Assembly (NCBI RefSeq): GCF_026012015.1
Contig: NZ_BRXR01000001.1
Span: 186,001 to 250,000, forward strand
Reading direction: 5' to 3'
Length of the DNA: 64,000 bases
From: Clostridium omnivorum
GTDB taxonomy: Bacteria > Bacillota > Clostridia > Clostridiales > Clostridiaceae
The notes beneath the pieces are model-generated. The model saw nothing but the letters and a program-made list of their open reading frames with translations, searched no databases and was not told the DNA's origin. Below are positions 1-8,186 of this stretch, in pieces (position 1 is the first letter of the stretch; every line of letters starts with the position of its first letter). A program made the position numbers and the translations under genes.

Positions 1-397
1 ATTCCCCATCTCTGTTGAAATAATCAATACTATTTGCATTATTACTATCAAAGGTAAAAACATTATCTGGCATATGAAATATATCTGTTTCCTTTGTAAG
101 TGGATCATGATTACCATAGATAAGATAAACCTTTATATTATTTTCCCTTAATCTTTCACACTGTTCTATAAAAAACTTGCTGGCCCTCACCGACCTTGCT
201 TCCTTATCATAAAGATCTCCTGAGATAATAATAAAGTCTACATTATTTTCAATAGCAAAACTACATATATATTCAAATGCATAATAAGTTGAATTATTTA
301 CTAAATCTAATATATCTTCCCGTGGATCACAACTTAGATGCAGTATACTACCCAGATGTATGTCAGCAGTATGTATAAATTTAAGCTTTCCCGCCAT
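1..397 (-). CDS. SbcD/YhaO-like DNA repair metallophosphoesterase (N-terminal part, cut by window edge)
   Basis: Translating the minus strand from the ATG at 397 gives an open frame that runs off the left edge (about 132 residues). It begins MAGKLKFIHTADIHLG and contains the calcineurin-type metallophosphoesterase motifs in order: DIHLG (D-x-H), GDLYD near residue 62, and GNHDP near residue 97. These metal ligands are typical of the SbcD/Mre11/YhaO exonuclease subunits, which process DNA ends with an SbcC/YhaN-type ATPase partner. The start is supported by the purine-rich ribosome site GAGAGGGAGCTGATT just upstream. The partner ATPase would be expected downstream, outside the window. SbcD and YhaO cannot be separated from this fragment. 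Confidence 0.85.
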   Translation of the reverse strand, partial: MAGKLKFIHTADIHLGSILHLSCDPREDILDLVNNSTYYAFEYICSFAIENNVDFIIISGDLYDKEARSVRASKFFIEQCERLRENNIKVYLIYGNHDPLTKETDIFHMPDNVFTFDSNNANSIDYFNRDGE

Positions 398-491
398 ACA
401 ATCAGCTCCCTCTCTTCAATTTGTTAAAAACCAAATAGATGTTCCTATCCTTTTATTATATCAATAGTTTTTTTCATTGAATATAGTTACT

Positions 492-533
492 AAAAAGTTA
501 GCTGCAGATTAAGCAATCTGCAGCTAACTTTTT
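492..533 (-). terminator. Strong intrinsic terminator
   Basis: A perfect 19-bp stem (492-510 with 515-533) around a 4-nt loop ends in a T run on the minus strand. It overlaps the stop codon of the phosphodiesterase gene (532-534) and separates it from the nuclease gene. Confidence 0.9.
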
Positions 534-1917
534 ACTTTAATATTTGATTTAGTGCATATCCATCCACATCATTAAGTTCTACTCCAAGCAATTTTGCTAA
601 GGTAGGTGCTTCATCTACCATATTCATGGATCTAAGATTGATACCCTTTTTAACTCCGCTTCCAGAAGCTATAAACATTGTTTGAAGTGCCGCTTTTGTT
701 GGCAAGTAGCCATGAGTACCTGATGCTTTACTTACCTCGATTAAATTATCCCCTTGCCAATCATTTGAAAAATAATACCCTTCTTTAGCCTCAAGCATAA
801 ATTCAGCATTCCTATCTGCTCCAAGTTTGCATATATCTGAGTTATTAAAGACTCTTTCAACACCTGAATAATTAGACATTAGTAAATCATTCAAGATGGT
901 TGTCACCTTTTTCTTTGTTTCAACATCATCCTTATCTTTTATATATACATAAGCCGAACCATCACAAGCATTTACATAAGCTTTCCAATCTAAAACATTT
1001 GAATTATTATCTACCTTTATCAGTCCTTGCCTTCGAAGTTCTGAATTTACATTTATTTTATTATTAATATTAGAAAAACCGTGATCACCAGTAATTACAA
1101 ATGTTGTACTGCTCTCTATTCCTGCTTTTTTAACTGCATTAATTATCTTACCTAGTCTTTCATTCTGCCTTTTGAAAGCTTCTAAAACTTTTTCATTATG
1201 GATTCCGTAAGCATGTTTTTTAGAATCTAGCTCTGATAAGTGAATCAGCATTAATCCCGGTCTTTTCTGCTTTATAATAAATGCTGCTGAATCAGCAATA
1301 AAATTATCAAGCTCTGGCTGCTTTCTTCCTATAACACTTTTACCATACTTTTCTTTCATCATATTTACAAGAGGGGCAGTTCCATATTTCCTAAATAGAT
1401 CAAATTGGTCCTCTTGAGCTTCATTTGACCATATTTCCGGAATATTATATTTAATATCAGCACCTGCAGTAACAGGCCAGCCTAAAGCAGCGACTTCCAT
1501 GTTCTTATTTTTAGCAGCACCATAAAGTGTAGGTACCTTAACATCCTTACTGTACCAGTACCAATCCTGCTCTTTGACTCCTATCTGCTTTAGTTTATTG
1601 TTAATTATTCCATGTTTATAAGGATAAACACCTGTAACTATGGTTGTATGCGAAGGATATGTTAATGACGGATAAACACCTGTAACTTCTCTTACAATGC
1701 TGCCATTATCAATTAACTTTTTAAAATTAGAAAGTTTTGCAATTTGTTCAAAGTCATTTGAACTCAAAGCATCTATAGAAATAACTATAAGGTGTCTTTT
1801 CATAATAGTATTAGAATATACAGGTTCATTTTTTTTATCAGAATACATAGCGAAAGTCCACAGGCATGTCAATAAAACTAAACTTAATCTTGTCCGCCAT
1901 TTTTTTATTGTATTCAT
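532..1917 (-). CDS. Type I phosphodiesterase / nucleotide pyrophosphatase (alkaline phosphatase superfamily), exported
   Basis: A 461-residue protein of the ectonucleotide pyrophosphatase/phosphodiesterase branch (PF01663) of the alkaline phosphatase superfamily. The N-terminus (MNTIKKWRTRLSLVLLTCLW) has a basic stretch and a hydrophobic segment, so the enzyme is probably exported or membrane-anchored. Visible superfamily motifs are VISIDALSS (first metal ligand), YPSLTYPSHTTIVTG (nucleophile region), VITGDHGFSN (metal ligands) and SGTHGYLP. The substrate is unknown; nucleotide or phospholipid diesters are typical. I chose the ATG at 1917 rather than the ATG 42 bases upstream because AGGGGG lies 6-7 bases before it. 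The gene stands alone, closed by the strong terminator at 492-533. Confidence 0.85.
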   Translation of the reverse strand: MNTIKKWRTRLSLVLLTCLWTFAMYSDKKNEPVYSNTIMKRHLIVISIDALSSNDFEQIAKLSNFKKLIDNGSIVREVTGVYPSLTYPSHTTIVTGVYPYKHGIINNKLKQIGVKEQDWYWYSKDVKVPTLYGAAKNKNMEVAALGWPVTAGADIKYNIPEIWSNEAQEDQFDLFRKYGTAPLVNMMKEKYGKSVIGRKQPELDNFIADSAAFIIKQKRPGLMLIHLSELDSKKHAYGIHNEKVLEAFKRQNERLGKIINAVKKAGIESSTTFVITGDHGFSNINNKINVNSELRRQGLIKVDNNSNVLDWKAYVNACDGSAYVYIKDKDDVETKKKVTTILNDLLMSNYSGVERVFNNSDICKLGADRNAEFMLEAKEGYYFSNDWQGDNLIEVSKASGTHGYLPTKAALQTMFIASGSGVKKGINLRSMNMVDEAPTLAKLLGVELNDVDGYALNQILK

Positions 1918-2040
1918 ATATCCCCCTATAACCTTTTCTTGAGTATAATTATTATACAATAAACTAATGAAACAAATAAGTAGTAATTTGAATAATTCTA
2001 ATATTTATTTTTTATATTTTTTTAACATGTTTTAACTATA

Positions 2041-3309
2041 TTAAAGCGCAATATTTGTATACAAAGGTTTACCAATAAGTTCAAAGCCTTCATAGGGAGA
2101 ATAATCCGTACCTTCTATAATATCTCTCATATTCACTTTAAATTTTTCATTACTCCATATTACTAAATCCGCTTTCATACCAGGTTTTATATAGCCTCTA
2201 TCCTTTAGGCCAAAAATCTTGGCTGGATTATAACTTAAAAGCTTCACATAGTCTTTTATGTCCAATCCATAATTAACAACTAAAAGATTATAAATTATAC
2301 TGCTTCTAAGTTGTATTCCTGGCATTCCTTTTGCAGCTTTTTCAAGATTTAAACAATACTTTTCCTTATGTTCCTTGAATAAAAATGCACAATGGTCTGT
2401 TGATATTAAATCTACTGTACCATCTAAGCATGCCTTTATCAAAGGCTCTTTATGACTCACCTCTCTAAAAGGTGGCGATAATATATATTTTGTTCTTTCT
2501 TTTTGTTCAATGTTATATATGCTATCATCAAAAATTAAATACTGAGGACATGTTTCCATTATAATTGGCAGTCCATCTTCCTTAGCCCTTTTTATTAGTT
2601 CCATACTATCTTTAGAAGACACATGGCATATATACACTCTGCATCCTGTAAGTCTTGAAAAATTAATAACTGTATTTACCATATTTTCTTCAGCTTCCTT
2701 TGGCCTTGTCATAGGAAAGCTGGTGTTCTTGGAACTATATCTTATAATCGAATCTTCCTCACAATGTATTAAAGCGGTAATATTGAGCTTAGCACAATAA
2801 TCAAACAAGGTTAATATTTCCTCATGCTTAAGCTTCATATCATAGGTAGTATATATTTTAATACTGTTAATACCGGCATCCTTTATTTCCCTAAGTTGTT
2901 CATAAGTATCCTTTCCAACTGATGTTACTGCTACATGAAACTCATATTTGCACCCTGAACTGTTTTTATATCTACTTTTTCTTTTTTCTAATGCATCTAA
3001 AAGTCTTTCACCTTTTTTTTGCTCAGCAAAGTCAAATATAGTAGTTGTTCCCCCTTTTAGGGCAGCTTTTGTTTCTGTATAAAAATCATCCGTATCTTTT
3101 TTAAAGCCTAAATCTTCAGGAAGCCCTGGATGGGTATGAGCATCTATTAAACCAGGAAAAACATAATTACCCTTTGCATCAACAATATCTTCACAATTAC
3201 TTTCAATATTTTTGTCAACTTTTATTATTTCTGAATTATCAATAAGGATATCACCTTTAAGTATACAATCATAATTCACAATTATCCCATTTTTAATAAG
3301 CTTTTTAAT
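2041..3309 (-). CDS. hyuA: Hydantoinase/dihydropyrimidinase-like amidohydrolase (HyuA type)
   Basis: About 422 residues, of the cyclic amidohydrolase family (dihydropyrimidinase, hydantoinase, allantoinase). All binuclear-metal ligands are present: HTHPG near residue 58, the lysine to be carboxylated in SIKIYTTYD, the histidines in ALIHCEED and VYICHVSS, and the aspartate in ISTDHCAF. It should hydrolyse a cyclic amide, opening a ring in the purine-degradation sequence. It is the last gene of the ygeY-ygeW-ssnA-preA-hyuA unit. The start is odd. The good ribosome site AAGGTGGTG is followed by no in-frame ATG, GTG or TTG; the best-placed codon is ATT at 3307-3309, giving IKKLIKNG like family members that start MKKLIKNG. 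A TTG at 3325-3327 also opens the frame but has no ribosome site. Confidence 0.85.
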   Translation of the reverse strand: MKKLIKNGIIVNYDCILKGDILIDNSEIIKVDKNIESNCEDIVDAKGNYVFPGLIDAHTHPGLPEDLGFKKDTDDFYTETKAALKGGTTTIFDFAEQKKGERLLDALEKRKSRYKNSSGCKYEFHVAVTSVGKDTYEQLREIKDAGINSIKIYTTYDMKLKHEEILTLFDYCAKLNITALIHCEEDSIIRYSSKNTSFPMTRPKEAEENMVNTVINFSRLTGCRVYICHVSSKDSMELIKRAKEDGLPIIMETCPQYLIFDDSIYNIEQKERTKYILSPPFREVSHKEPLIKACLDGTVDLISTDHCAFLFKEHKEKYCLNLEKAAKGMPGIQLRSSIIYNLLVVNYGLDIKDYVKLLSYNPAKIFGLKDRGYIKPGMKADLVIWSNEKFKVNMRDIIEGTDYSPYEGFELIGKPLYTNIAL

Positions 3310-3347
3310 AATAACACCACCTTGCAAAATAATTTAAGATTATTAAA

Positions 3348-3372
3348 TAGAGGAGTAAATTTTACTCCTCTA
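3348..3372 (-). other. Hairpin between preA-like gene and hyuA
   Basis: A near-perfect 12-nt inverted repeat (TAGAGGAGTAAA and its complement) lies in the gap between the two genes. On the minus strand it is followed by a short T-rich stretch, so it could be a weak terminator, an mRNA processing site or a stabiliser that lowers or separates hyuA expression. Confidence 0.55.
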
Positions 3373-3377
3373 TAAGT

Positions 3378-4457
3378 CTACAATTTAATTGCTTTTTTAG
3401 GACATCTTGTAACACACAACCCACATCCAAAGCATTTTGAAATATCTATACATGCTTTAGGCTCTAACTTAATTGCCTGGTAAGCACAGCTCTCCACACA
3501 CATGCCACAACTAATACACATTTCTTTATTCACTTCAGGGTATATTGGGGTGGTGCTAAAGGACCTATTTCTCATATTTTTTATTGCTAAACCAATGATG
3601 TCTTCAACACTCACATAGCCATGCTGATCCAGCCATTTATTCATTTCCTCCGCAACTTTACCATAAACTTTAGGCCCTCTTAGGATTGGCTCTGTACACA
3701 TCTGTACTGCACTAGCACCAGCCATCATCATTTCTATGGCATCCTTGCCAGTGCTTATTCCTCCAACTCCAATGACCGGAACACTTACATTACTAGCTAT
3801 TTCATAAACATGTCTTAAAGCTATAGGCTTTATAGCTTTACCAGATAACCATCCATAACCCATTTTGCTGCCCATAAATGGATTACCATTTTCAATATCA
3901 ATGTGGAGGCAAGGGCCAACAGAATTGATAGCAACAAATCCATCAGCACCCTCACTTTCAAGAGCTTTAACGAATTCTCCTACATCCGGAATGCCTGGGC
4001 TTATCTTCATAAACACTGGAAGACCTGACTCCTTAGCAGCTTTTAATGATTTTATTATAGGATTTATATCCTTTCCTACATAGTGAGTTGATATTTCTAA
4101 TGCATCTGCAAAGTTAGATACTTTTGGAACAAGGCTTGTAATTTCATTTGCTGTATAACCTAAGCTTACTATCAGAGGCAACCCCGGTACTCTGCACTTA
4201 ACATATTCCTCTTGTATCCACTGCTCTGGAGGAAGTTCAGACCATAGTTCAGTATTCAAAAATCCTCCACTTATTTCCTCCATACATGGCCTAGGTACCT
4301 CTGCAGCCTTTACTGATATTGTCTTTGTCACAAGTCCTCCTGCCCCACCTTTTGCACATGCCAAAACACAATCTGCATCTCTAACTGGCGGACCAGCTGC
4401 AGGCATAACTGGATTTATAAATTCCATTCCACAAAAATTAACAGCTAAATTTGCCAC
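3378..4457 (-). CDS. PreA-like dihydroorotate/dihydropyrimidine dehydrogenase with C-terminal 2x[4Fe-4S] ferredoxin domain
   Basis: 359 residues. Residues 1 to about 300 form a class 1 dihydroorotate-dehydrogenase FMN barrel (AAGPPVRDAD, FMKISPGI, GVGGISTGKDA). Residues about 310-359 carry two 4Fe-4S motifs (CISCGMCVESC and CFGCGLCVTRC). This matches the PreA subunit of bacterial dihydropyrimidine dehydrogenase. In this cluster it is likely to move electrons to or from a purine-derived ring. PreA normally pairs with a PreT-type NAD(P)H subunit, and no such gene lies in the window. The GTG start at 4457 follows GGAGGGG. The gene sits in the putative urate operon between ssnA and hyuA. Confidence 0.85.
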   Translation of the reverse strand: MANLAVNFCGMEFINPVMPAAGPPVRDADCVLACAKGGAGGLVTKTISVKAAEVPRPCMEEISGGFLNTELWSELPPEQWIQEEYVKCRVPGLPLIVSLGYTANEITSLVPKVSNFADALEISTHYVGKDINPIIKSLKAAKESGLPVFMKISPGIPDVGEFVKALESEGADGFVAINSVGPCLHIDIENGNPFMGSKMGYGWLSGKAIKPIALRHVYEIASNVSVPVIGVGGISTGKDAIEMMMAGASAVQMCTEPILRGPKVYGKVAEEMNKWLDQHGYVSVEDIIGLAIKNMRNRSFSTTPIYPEVNKEMCISCGMCVESCAYQAIKLEPKACIDISKCFGCGLCVTRCPKKAIKL

Positions 4458-4462
4458 CTTAA

Positions 4463-4541
4463 CCCCTCCTTATCACTGGAAATACTGGGTAAACTATTCT
4501 TGTTGGTTTCCCCGTAGAAGTCCATTTGGACTTTTACCTCC
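4463..4541 (-). repeat. Degenerate leader repeat, copy A
   Basis: The gap between ssnA and the preA-like gene holds AAGGAGGTAAAAGTCC, then a 6-bp hairpin (AAGTCC at 4518-4523, GGACTT at 4528-4533 as read on +), then a segment resembling copies C and D that ends in the ribosome site of the next gene. It can encode a 26-codon out-of-frame mini-ORF starting MDFYGETNKNSLPSISSDKE. Related copies lie at 45378-45468, 48982-49075 and 57113-57180. Confidence 0.55.
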
Positions 4542-5876
4542 TTAAAATCTCCTCCATAATTCTTTAGCTAATACTCTGCTCTTAGCAAAAACTTCCTCCT
4601 CATCCATACCGTCAATCACTCTGTCCCTCATTACAATTTTTCCATTAATAATTGTATGAGTTATTATATTTGAATTTATTCCAAAAACTATATGCCCGCA
4701 AATATTATCCTTTGTTAAAGGTGTTGGACTATTATAGTCAACTATAATTAAATCAGCCTTAGCACCTTTTTTTATTACGCCAAGTTCATTATTAAAGTAT
4801 CTGGATGCTATTTTGCAATTATTAACTATACCTAAATCAATCACAGCTTTTGGGCCCATCACTCTAGGATCCTTCTTTTCATGTTTATGAAGCACATAAC
4901 AAACCTCCATAGCTCTAAAAGGATTGTGACTAAATCCATCCGAACCAAGACCCACCATTACTCCATCTTTCGTGAGATCTAATGCATCACAAAAACCAAC
5001 TGCATTATTCATATTGGATTCTGGATTATGCACAGTTACGCATTTTTTCAAAAACTTTTTCTCTTCATGTTTAATATGGATACAGTGAGCTAAAATTGAA
5101 TTACTATTTAAAATATTGAAGGAATTTAATCTCTCAACTACTCCACAATTATATTTTTGAGCGCAGTAATTTAAGTCTTCTACTCCCTCTGCAGCATGTA
5201 TGTGAAACCCAGATTTAAGTCTATTGCCTTCCACACTAGCTAATTTTAGGGTCTCATTACTCAAAGTAAAAGCTGCATGGAGTCCAAATAAACCTTTTAT
5301 CATATCATCATTTCTAGATCTACATTTTGAAATAAACCTTGAATTTTCAGCAATTCCCTTAAGAGCTATTTCTTTACCATCTCTATCTGATACCTCGTAG
5401 CATAGAACTCCTCTCATCCCAGTAAAATCAAAGGCCTTCTCTATTATATCCAAACTCTTTTCAACACAATTTGGACTTGCATGATGATCAAAAATACATG
5501 TAACTCCATTTTTTATGCTCTCGATAATTGTTACAAGAGCTGAGTAGTATATATCTTCTAAAGTAAGTTTTTTATCAAGTCTCCACCAAAGCTGCTCTAG
5601 AATTTCTTTAAAGTTTTTGGGACTATTGCCCTTTAAGTCCATTCCTCTAGCAAAGGCACTATAAATATGAGTATGTGTACATATAAATCCAGGCATAATC
5701 AATTTACCATTTGCATTATATTTTTCATTGGCTTCAAAGAATTCATCTTTATAATCCGTCATATATCCAACATCTTGAATATTTCCTTGATTTATAACTA
5801 AAAAGCCATTCTCTATTAAACTAAAATTATCGTCAAAAACAACAATATTTGCATTGACTATTACCAGATCATACAT
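4542..5876 (-). CDS. ssnA: SsnA-type aminohydrolase/amidohydrolase
   Basis: 444 residues, metal-dependent amidohydrolase of the guanine deaminase/MtaD/SsnA group. Metal ligands are visible in CTHTHIYS, FHIHAAE, AHCIH and GLGSDG. Placement between ygeW and the preA-like gene matches the SsnA gene of the E. coli and Gram-positive purine clusters; length and the opening MYDLVIVNANIVVFDD also fit. It probably deaminates or hydrolyses a purine-derived intermediate, but the exact substrate is not established. It starts 4 bases after the ygeW stop, so it is translationally coupled. Confidence 0.85.
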   Translation of the reverse strand: MYDLVIVNANIVVFDDNFSLIENGFLVINQGNIQDVGYMTDYKDEFFEANEKYNANGKLIMPGFICTHTHIYSAFARGMDLKGNSPKNFKEILEQLWWRLDKKLTLEDIYYSALVTIIESIKNGVTCIFDHHASPNCVEKSLDIIEKAFDFTGMRGVLCYEVSDRDGKEIALKGIAENSRFISKCRSRNDDMIKGLFGLHAAFTLSNETLKLASVEGNRLKSGFHIHAAEGVEDLNYCAQKYNCGVVERLNSFNILNSNSILAHCIHIKHEEKKFLKKCVTVHNPESNMNNAVGFCDALDLTKDGVMVGLGSDGFSHNPFRAMEVCYVLHKHEKKDPRVMGPKAVIDLGIVNNCKIASRYFNNELGVIKKGAKADLIIVDYNSPTPLTKDNICGHIVFGINSNIITHTIINGKIVMRDRVIDGMDEEEVFAKSRVLAKELWRRF

Positions 5877-5880
5877 TCAC

Positions 5881-6882
5881 CTATCTTCCTCCCATAGTTA
5901 AAGCCATTACTGCCTTTGCAGTATGAATTCTATTCTCAGCTTCCTGTATTACTACAGAATGTCGACCATCTATTACTGAATTCTCAACCTCTTTACCTCT
6001 ATCTGCTGGAAGAGCATGCATATATATTGAATGCTTCTGTGTGATAGACATTAACTTTTCATCACAAATCCAGTCCTTGTATTTTTCTAAGTTCATTTTC
6101 ATTTGTGCCTTTCCCTCAGCTGTAGCTGGATCCTCAACCCCTAAGAAGCCTCCCCAATTTTTAGGTATAACTATATCAGCATCTCTAAATGCATCTTCCA
6201 TGTTGTCTGCAAATTTCAAACTGCCTCCATTTAGTTCAGCGTTTTCCTTTGCTGTTTCTACAATATTACTCATTAACGGAAACTCTTTTGGTGCTGCTAC
6301 AGTTACATCCATACCATATCTAGTGAACATAAGTATTTGTGATTGTGGCACAGATAATGGTTTAGCATGACTAGTTGCATAAGCCCAAGAAATAGCAACC
6401 TTTAATTTTCTTGGATTTCCAAATGTCTCATTAATAGTCATCATATCTGCTAAAACCTGCATTGGATGATATATATCATCTTGTAAGCTTAATATGGGAA
6501 CATTAGCATACTTTGCAAGGGTTCTTAAATACTCATTTCCTATTCCGTAAAAACAATTTCTAACGCATATGGCATCTCCAAAACTGCTTAGCACTTCTGC
6601 GGTATCTTTAGCACTTTCACCATGGTTGATCTGCATTGTGCTAGTGTCTAGAAAATGTGCATGGCCGCCTAGCTGTGTAATACCTGCTTCCATTGAATTT
6701 CTTGTTCTAGTACTTTCTTCAAAAAACATTAAAAATGCAGTTTTATCTTTTAGTAAATTACAAGGCTCATTGAGTGCATGCTTCAGTTTTAAGTACTTTG
6801 CAACTTCGAAAACTGTATCAAGCTCACCTTTGCTCCAATCTTGACATGTTATTAAGTGCTTCTTTCTAAATTTTGTATCCAT
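5881..6882 (-). CDS. ygeW: YgeW-type transcarbamylase (aspartate/ornithine carbamoyltransferase family)
   Basis: 333 residues. The carbamoyl-phosphate-binding motif is intact (FFEESTRTRNSME near residue 57), and the second-substrate motif MHALPADRG lies near residue 288. The acid-rich region after SLQDDIYHPMQVLADMM also matches YgeW, described as an unknown-substrate transcarbamylase. In a catabolic cluster it would probably run in reverse, transferring a carbamoyl group from a ureido intermediate to phosphate, with carbamate kinase then making ATP. No carbamate kinase gene is in the window. It lies 40 bases downstream of ygeY, with ribosome site AGGGGGAT. Confidence 0.9.
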   Translation of the reverse strand: MDTKFRKKHLITCQDWSKGELDTVFEVAKYLKLKHALNEPCNLLKDKTAFLMFFEESTRTRNSMEAGITQLGGHAHFLDTSTMQINHGESAKDTAEVLSSFGDAICVRNCFYGIGNEYLRTLAKYANVPILSLQDDIYHPMQVLADMMTINETFGNPRKLKVAISWAYATSHAKPLSVPQSQILMFTRYGMDVTVAAPKEFPLMSNIVETAKENAELNGGSLKFADNMEDAFRDADIVIPKNWGGFLGVEDPATAEGKAQMKMNLEKYKDWICDEKLMSITQKHSIYMHALPADRGKEVENSVIDGRHSVVIQEAENRIHTAKAVMALTMGGR

Positions 6883-6922
6883 TTTTTATCCCCCTACTCT
6901 ATATAAATAATTAGATTTCTTT

Positions 6923-8122
6923 CTATTTAAGATTGTTTAGTAATGTTTTCGGGAATGCAGCATAGAACTTGCAGGCTTCAACTAAATGCTGAACTGGAAC
7001 CTGGTCTTTAGGACTGTGAGCATACACTTCATTAGCTGGTCCAAATCCAATAGTAGGAATACCAAACCTACCCATAATAGAAACGCCATTTGTACTAAAA
7101 GTCCATTTATCTACCTTTGGCTCTTCATTAAACATTTCTTTATAGGTTTCCACTGCTGATTCTATAAGCACATGCTTTTCATCGATTACCCAAGTGGGAT
7201 AATATTTATCAGTAGGATAAACCAATCCAGTATAGCTAGGCTGAGCATAAGTTAACACCTCAACAATAGCATCTTCAGCACCTTTAATAGCTTTGATTTC
7301 TGCTACAGCTGATTCCAAAGTTTCTCCAGCAGTAAGTCTTCTATCTAGTTGTATGGTACATTCATCTGGCACTGCACATTGAGACGGAGATTTAAAAAAT
7401 ATTTGAGTGACTGTTACTGTTCCTTTCCCTAAAAAAGGATCTTCTTTTAAATTTTCATTTAATTTTTCTATTCCCTGTATTATTGGTACCATTTTATATA
7501 TTGCATTTACCCCTCTCTCTGGTGCACTCCCATGACAGGATAATCCTTTTGTAGTAACAATCAATTCCATTCTTCCCCTATGTCCTCTATAAATATTTAA
7601 ATTAGTTGGTTCTGTAATAACTACATAATTAGGTTTTATGTTGTCTTGTTCAATAATATACTGCCAGCAAAGGCCGTCACAGTCTTCCTCCATAACCGTG
7701 CCAGTTATGTATAAAGTATAATCATCTGTTAAACCAAGTTCCTTTATTATCTTTCCTGCATAAACCATAGATGCCATTCCACCCTCTTGGTCTGAGGCCC
7801 CTCTTCCATAAATTATTCCATCTCTTAGTTCTCCCTCAAAGGGATCAACTTCCCAAAGCGATGAGTCACCTACGTCAACAGTATCAATATGTGCATCCAT
7901 TGCAATAACAGTTTTACCACTGCCTATTCTCCCAATAATATTGCCCATCTTATCTATGATCACTTCATCAAAGCCTACCTTGTCCATTTCGTATTTAATT
8001 CTTTCAATTACTTTTTTTTCATTACAGCTAGTGCTTGGTATACTCACCATATCCCTTAAGAAAGCCACCATGTCATCTTTATACTTCTCACTAAGCTCTG
8101 ATATTTGATTCTTTAGCTCCAT
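6923..8122 (-). CDS. ygeY: YgeY family M20 metallohydrolase
   Basis: 399 residues, M20 peptidase/deacetylase fold. Metal and catalytic motifs are DAHIDTVDVGD, GRGASDQEGGM, TGTVMEEDCDG, TEPTNLNIYRG and a late YAHSPKDQVP. This matches the YgeY hydrolase that accompanies ygeW and hyuA in selenium/purine-linked clusters. It probably hydrolyses an amide bond in a ring-opened intermediate. I preferred the ATG at 8122 because GGGGGA lies 6 bases before it; an ATG 18 bases upstream has no site. It is the first gene behind the sigma-54 promoter at 8164-8179. Confidence 0.9.
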   Translation of the reverse strand: MELKNQISELSEKYKDDMVAFLRDMVSIPSTSCNEKKVIERIKYEMDKVGFDEVIIDKMGNIIGRIGSGKTVIAMDAHIDTVDVGDSSLWEVDPFEGELRDGIIYGRGASDQEGGMASMVYAGKIIKELGLTDDYTLYITGTVMEEDCDGLCWQYIIEQDNIKPNYVVITEPTNLNIYRGHRGRMELIVTTKGLSCHGSAPERGVNAIYKMVPIIQGIEKLNENLKEDPFLGKGTVTVTQIFFKSPSQCAVPDECTIQLDRRLTAGETLESAVAEIKAIKGAEDAIVEVLTYAQPSYTGLVYPTDKYYPTWVIDEKHVLIESAVETYKEMFNEEPKVDKWTFSTNGVSIMGRFGIPTIGFGPANEVYAHSPKDQVPVQHLVEACKFYAAFPKTLLNNLK

Positions 8123-8163
8123 ATATTTTCCCCCAAACATTTTTATTTACCACAATATAACAA

Positions 8164-8179
8164 AGCAAAACCCGTGCCA
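8164..8179 (-). promoter_or_regulatory. Sigma-54 promoter of the ygeY operon
   Basis: On the minus strand the sequence reads TGGCACGGGTTTTGCT, an exact fit to the sigma-54 form TGGCAC-N5-TTGC. Transcription would start near 8153, about 31 bases before ygeY. It lies directly downstream of the stop codon of the sigma-54 activator gene and shares the string TTGCTTTGTTA with the promoter at 12454-12469. Confidence 0.88.
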
Positions 8180-8186
8180 ATTTTAC

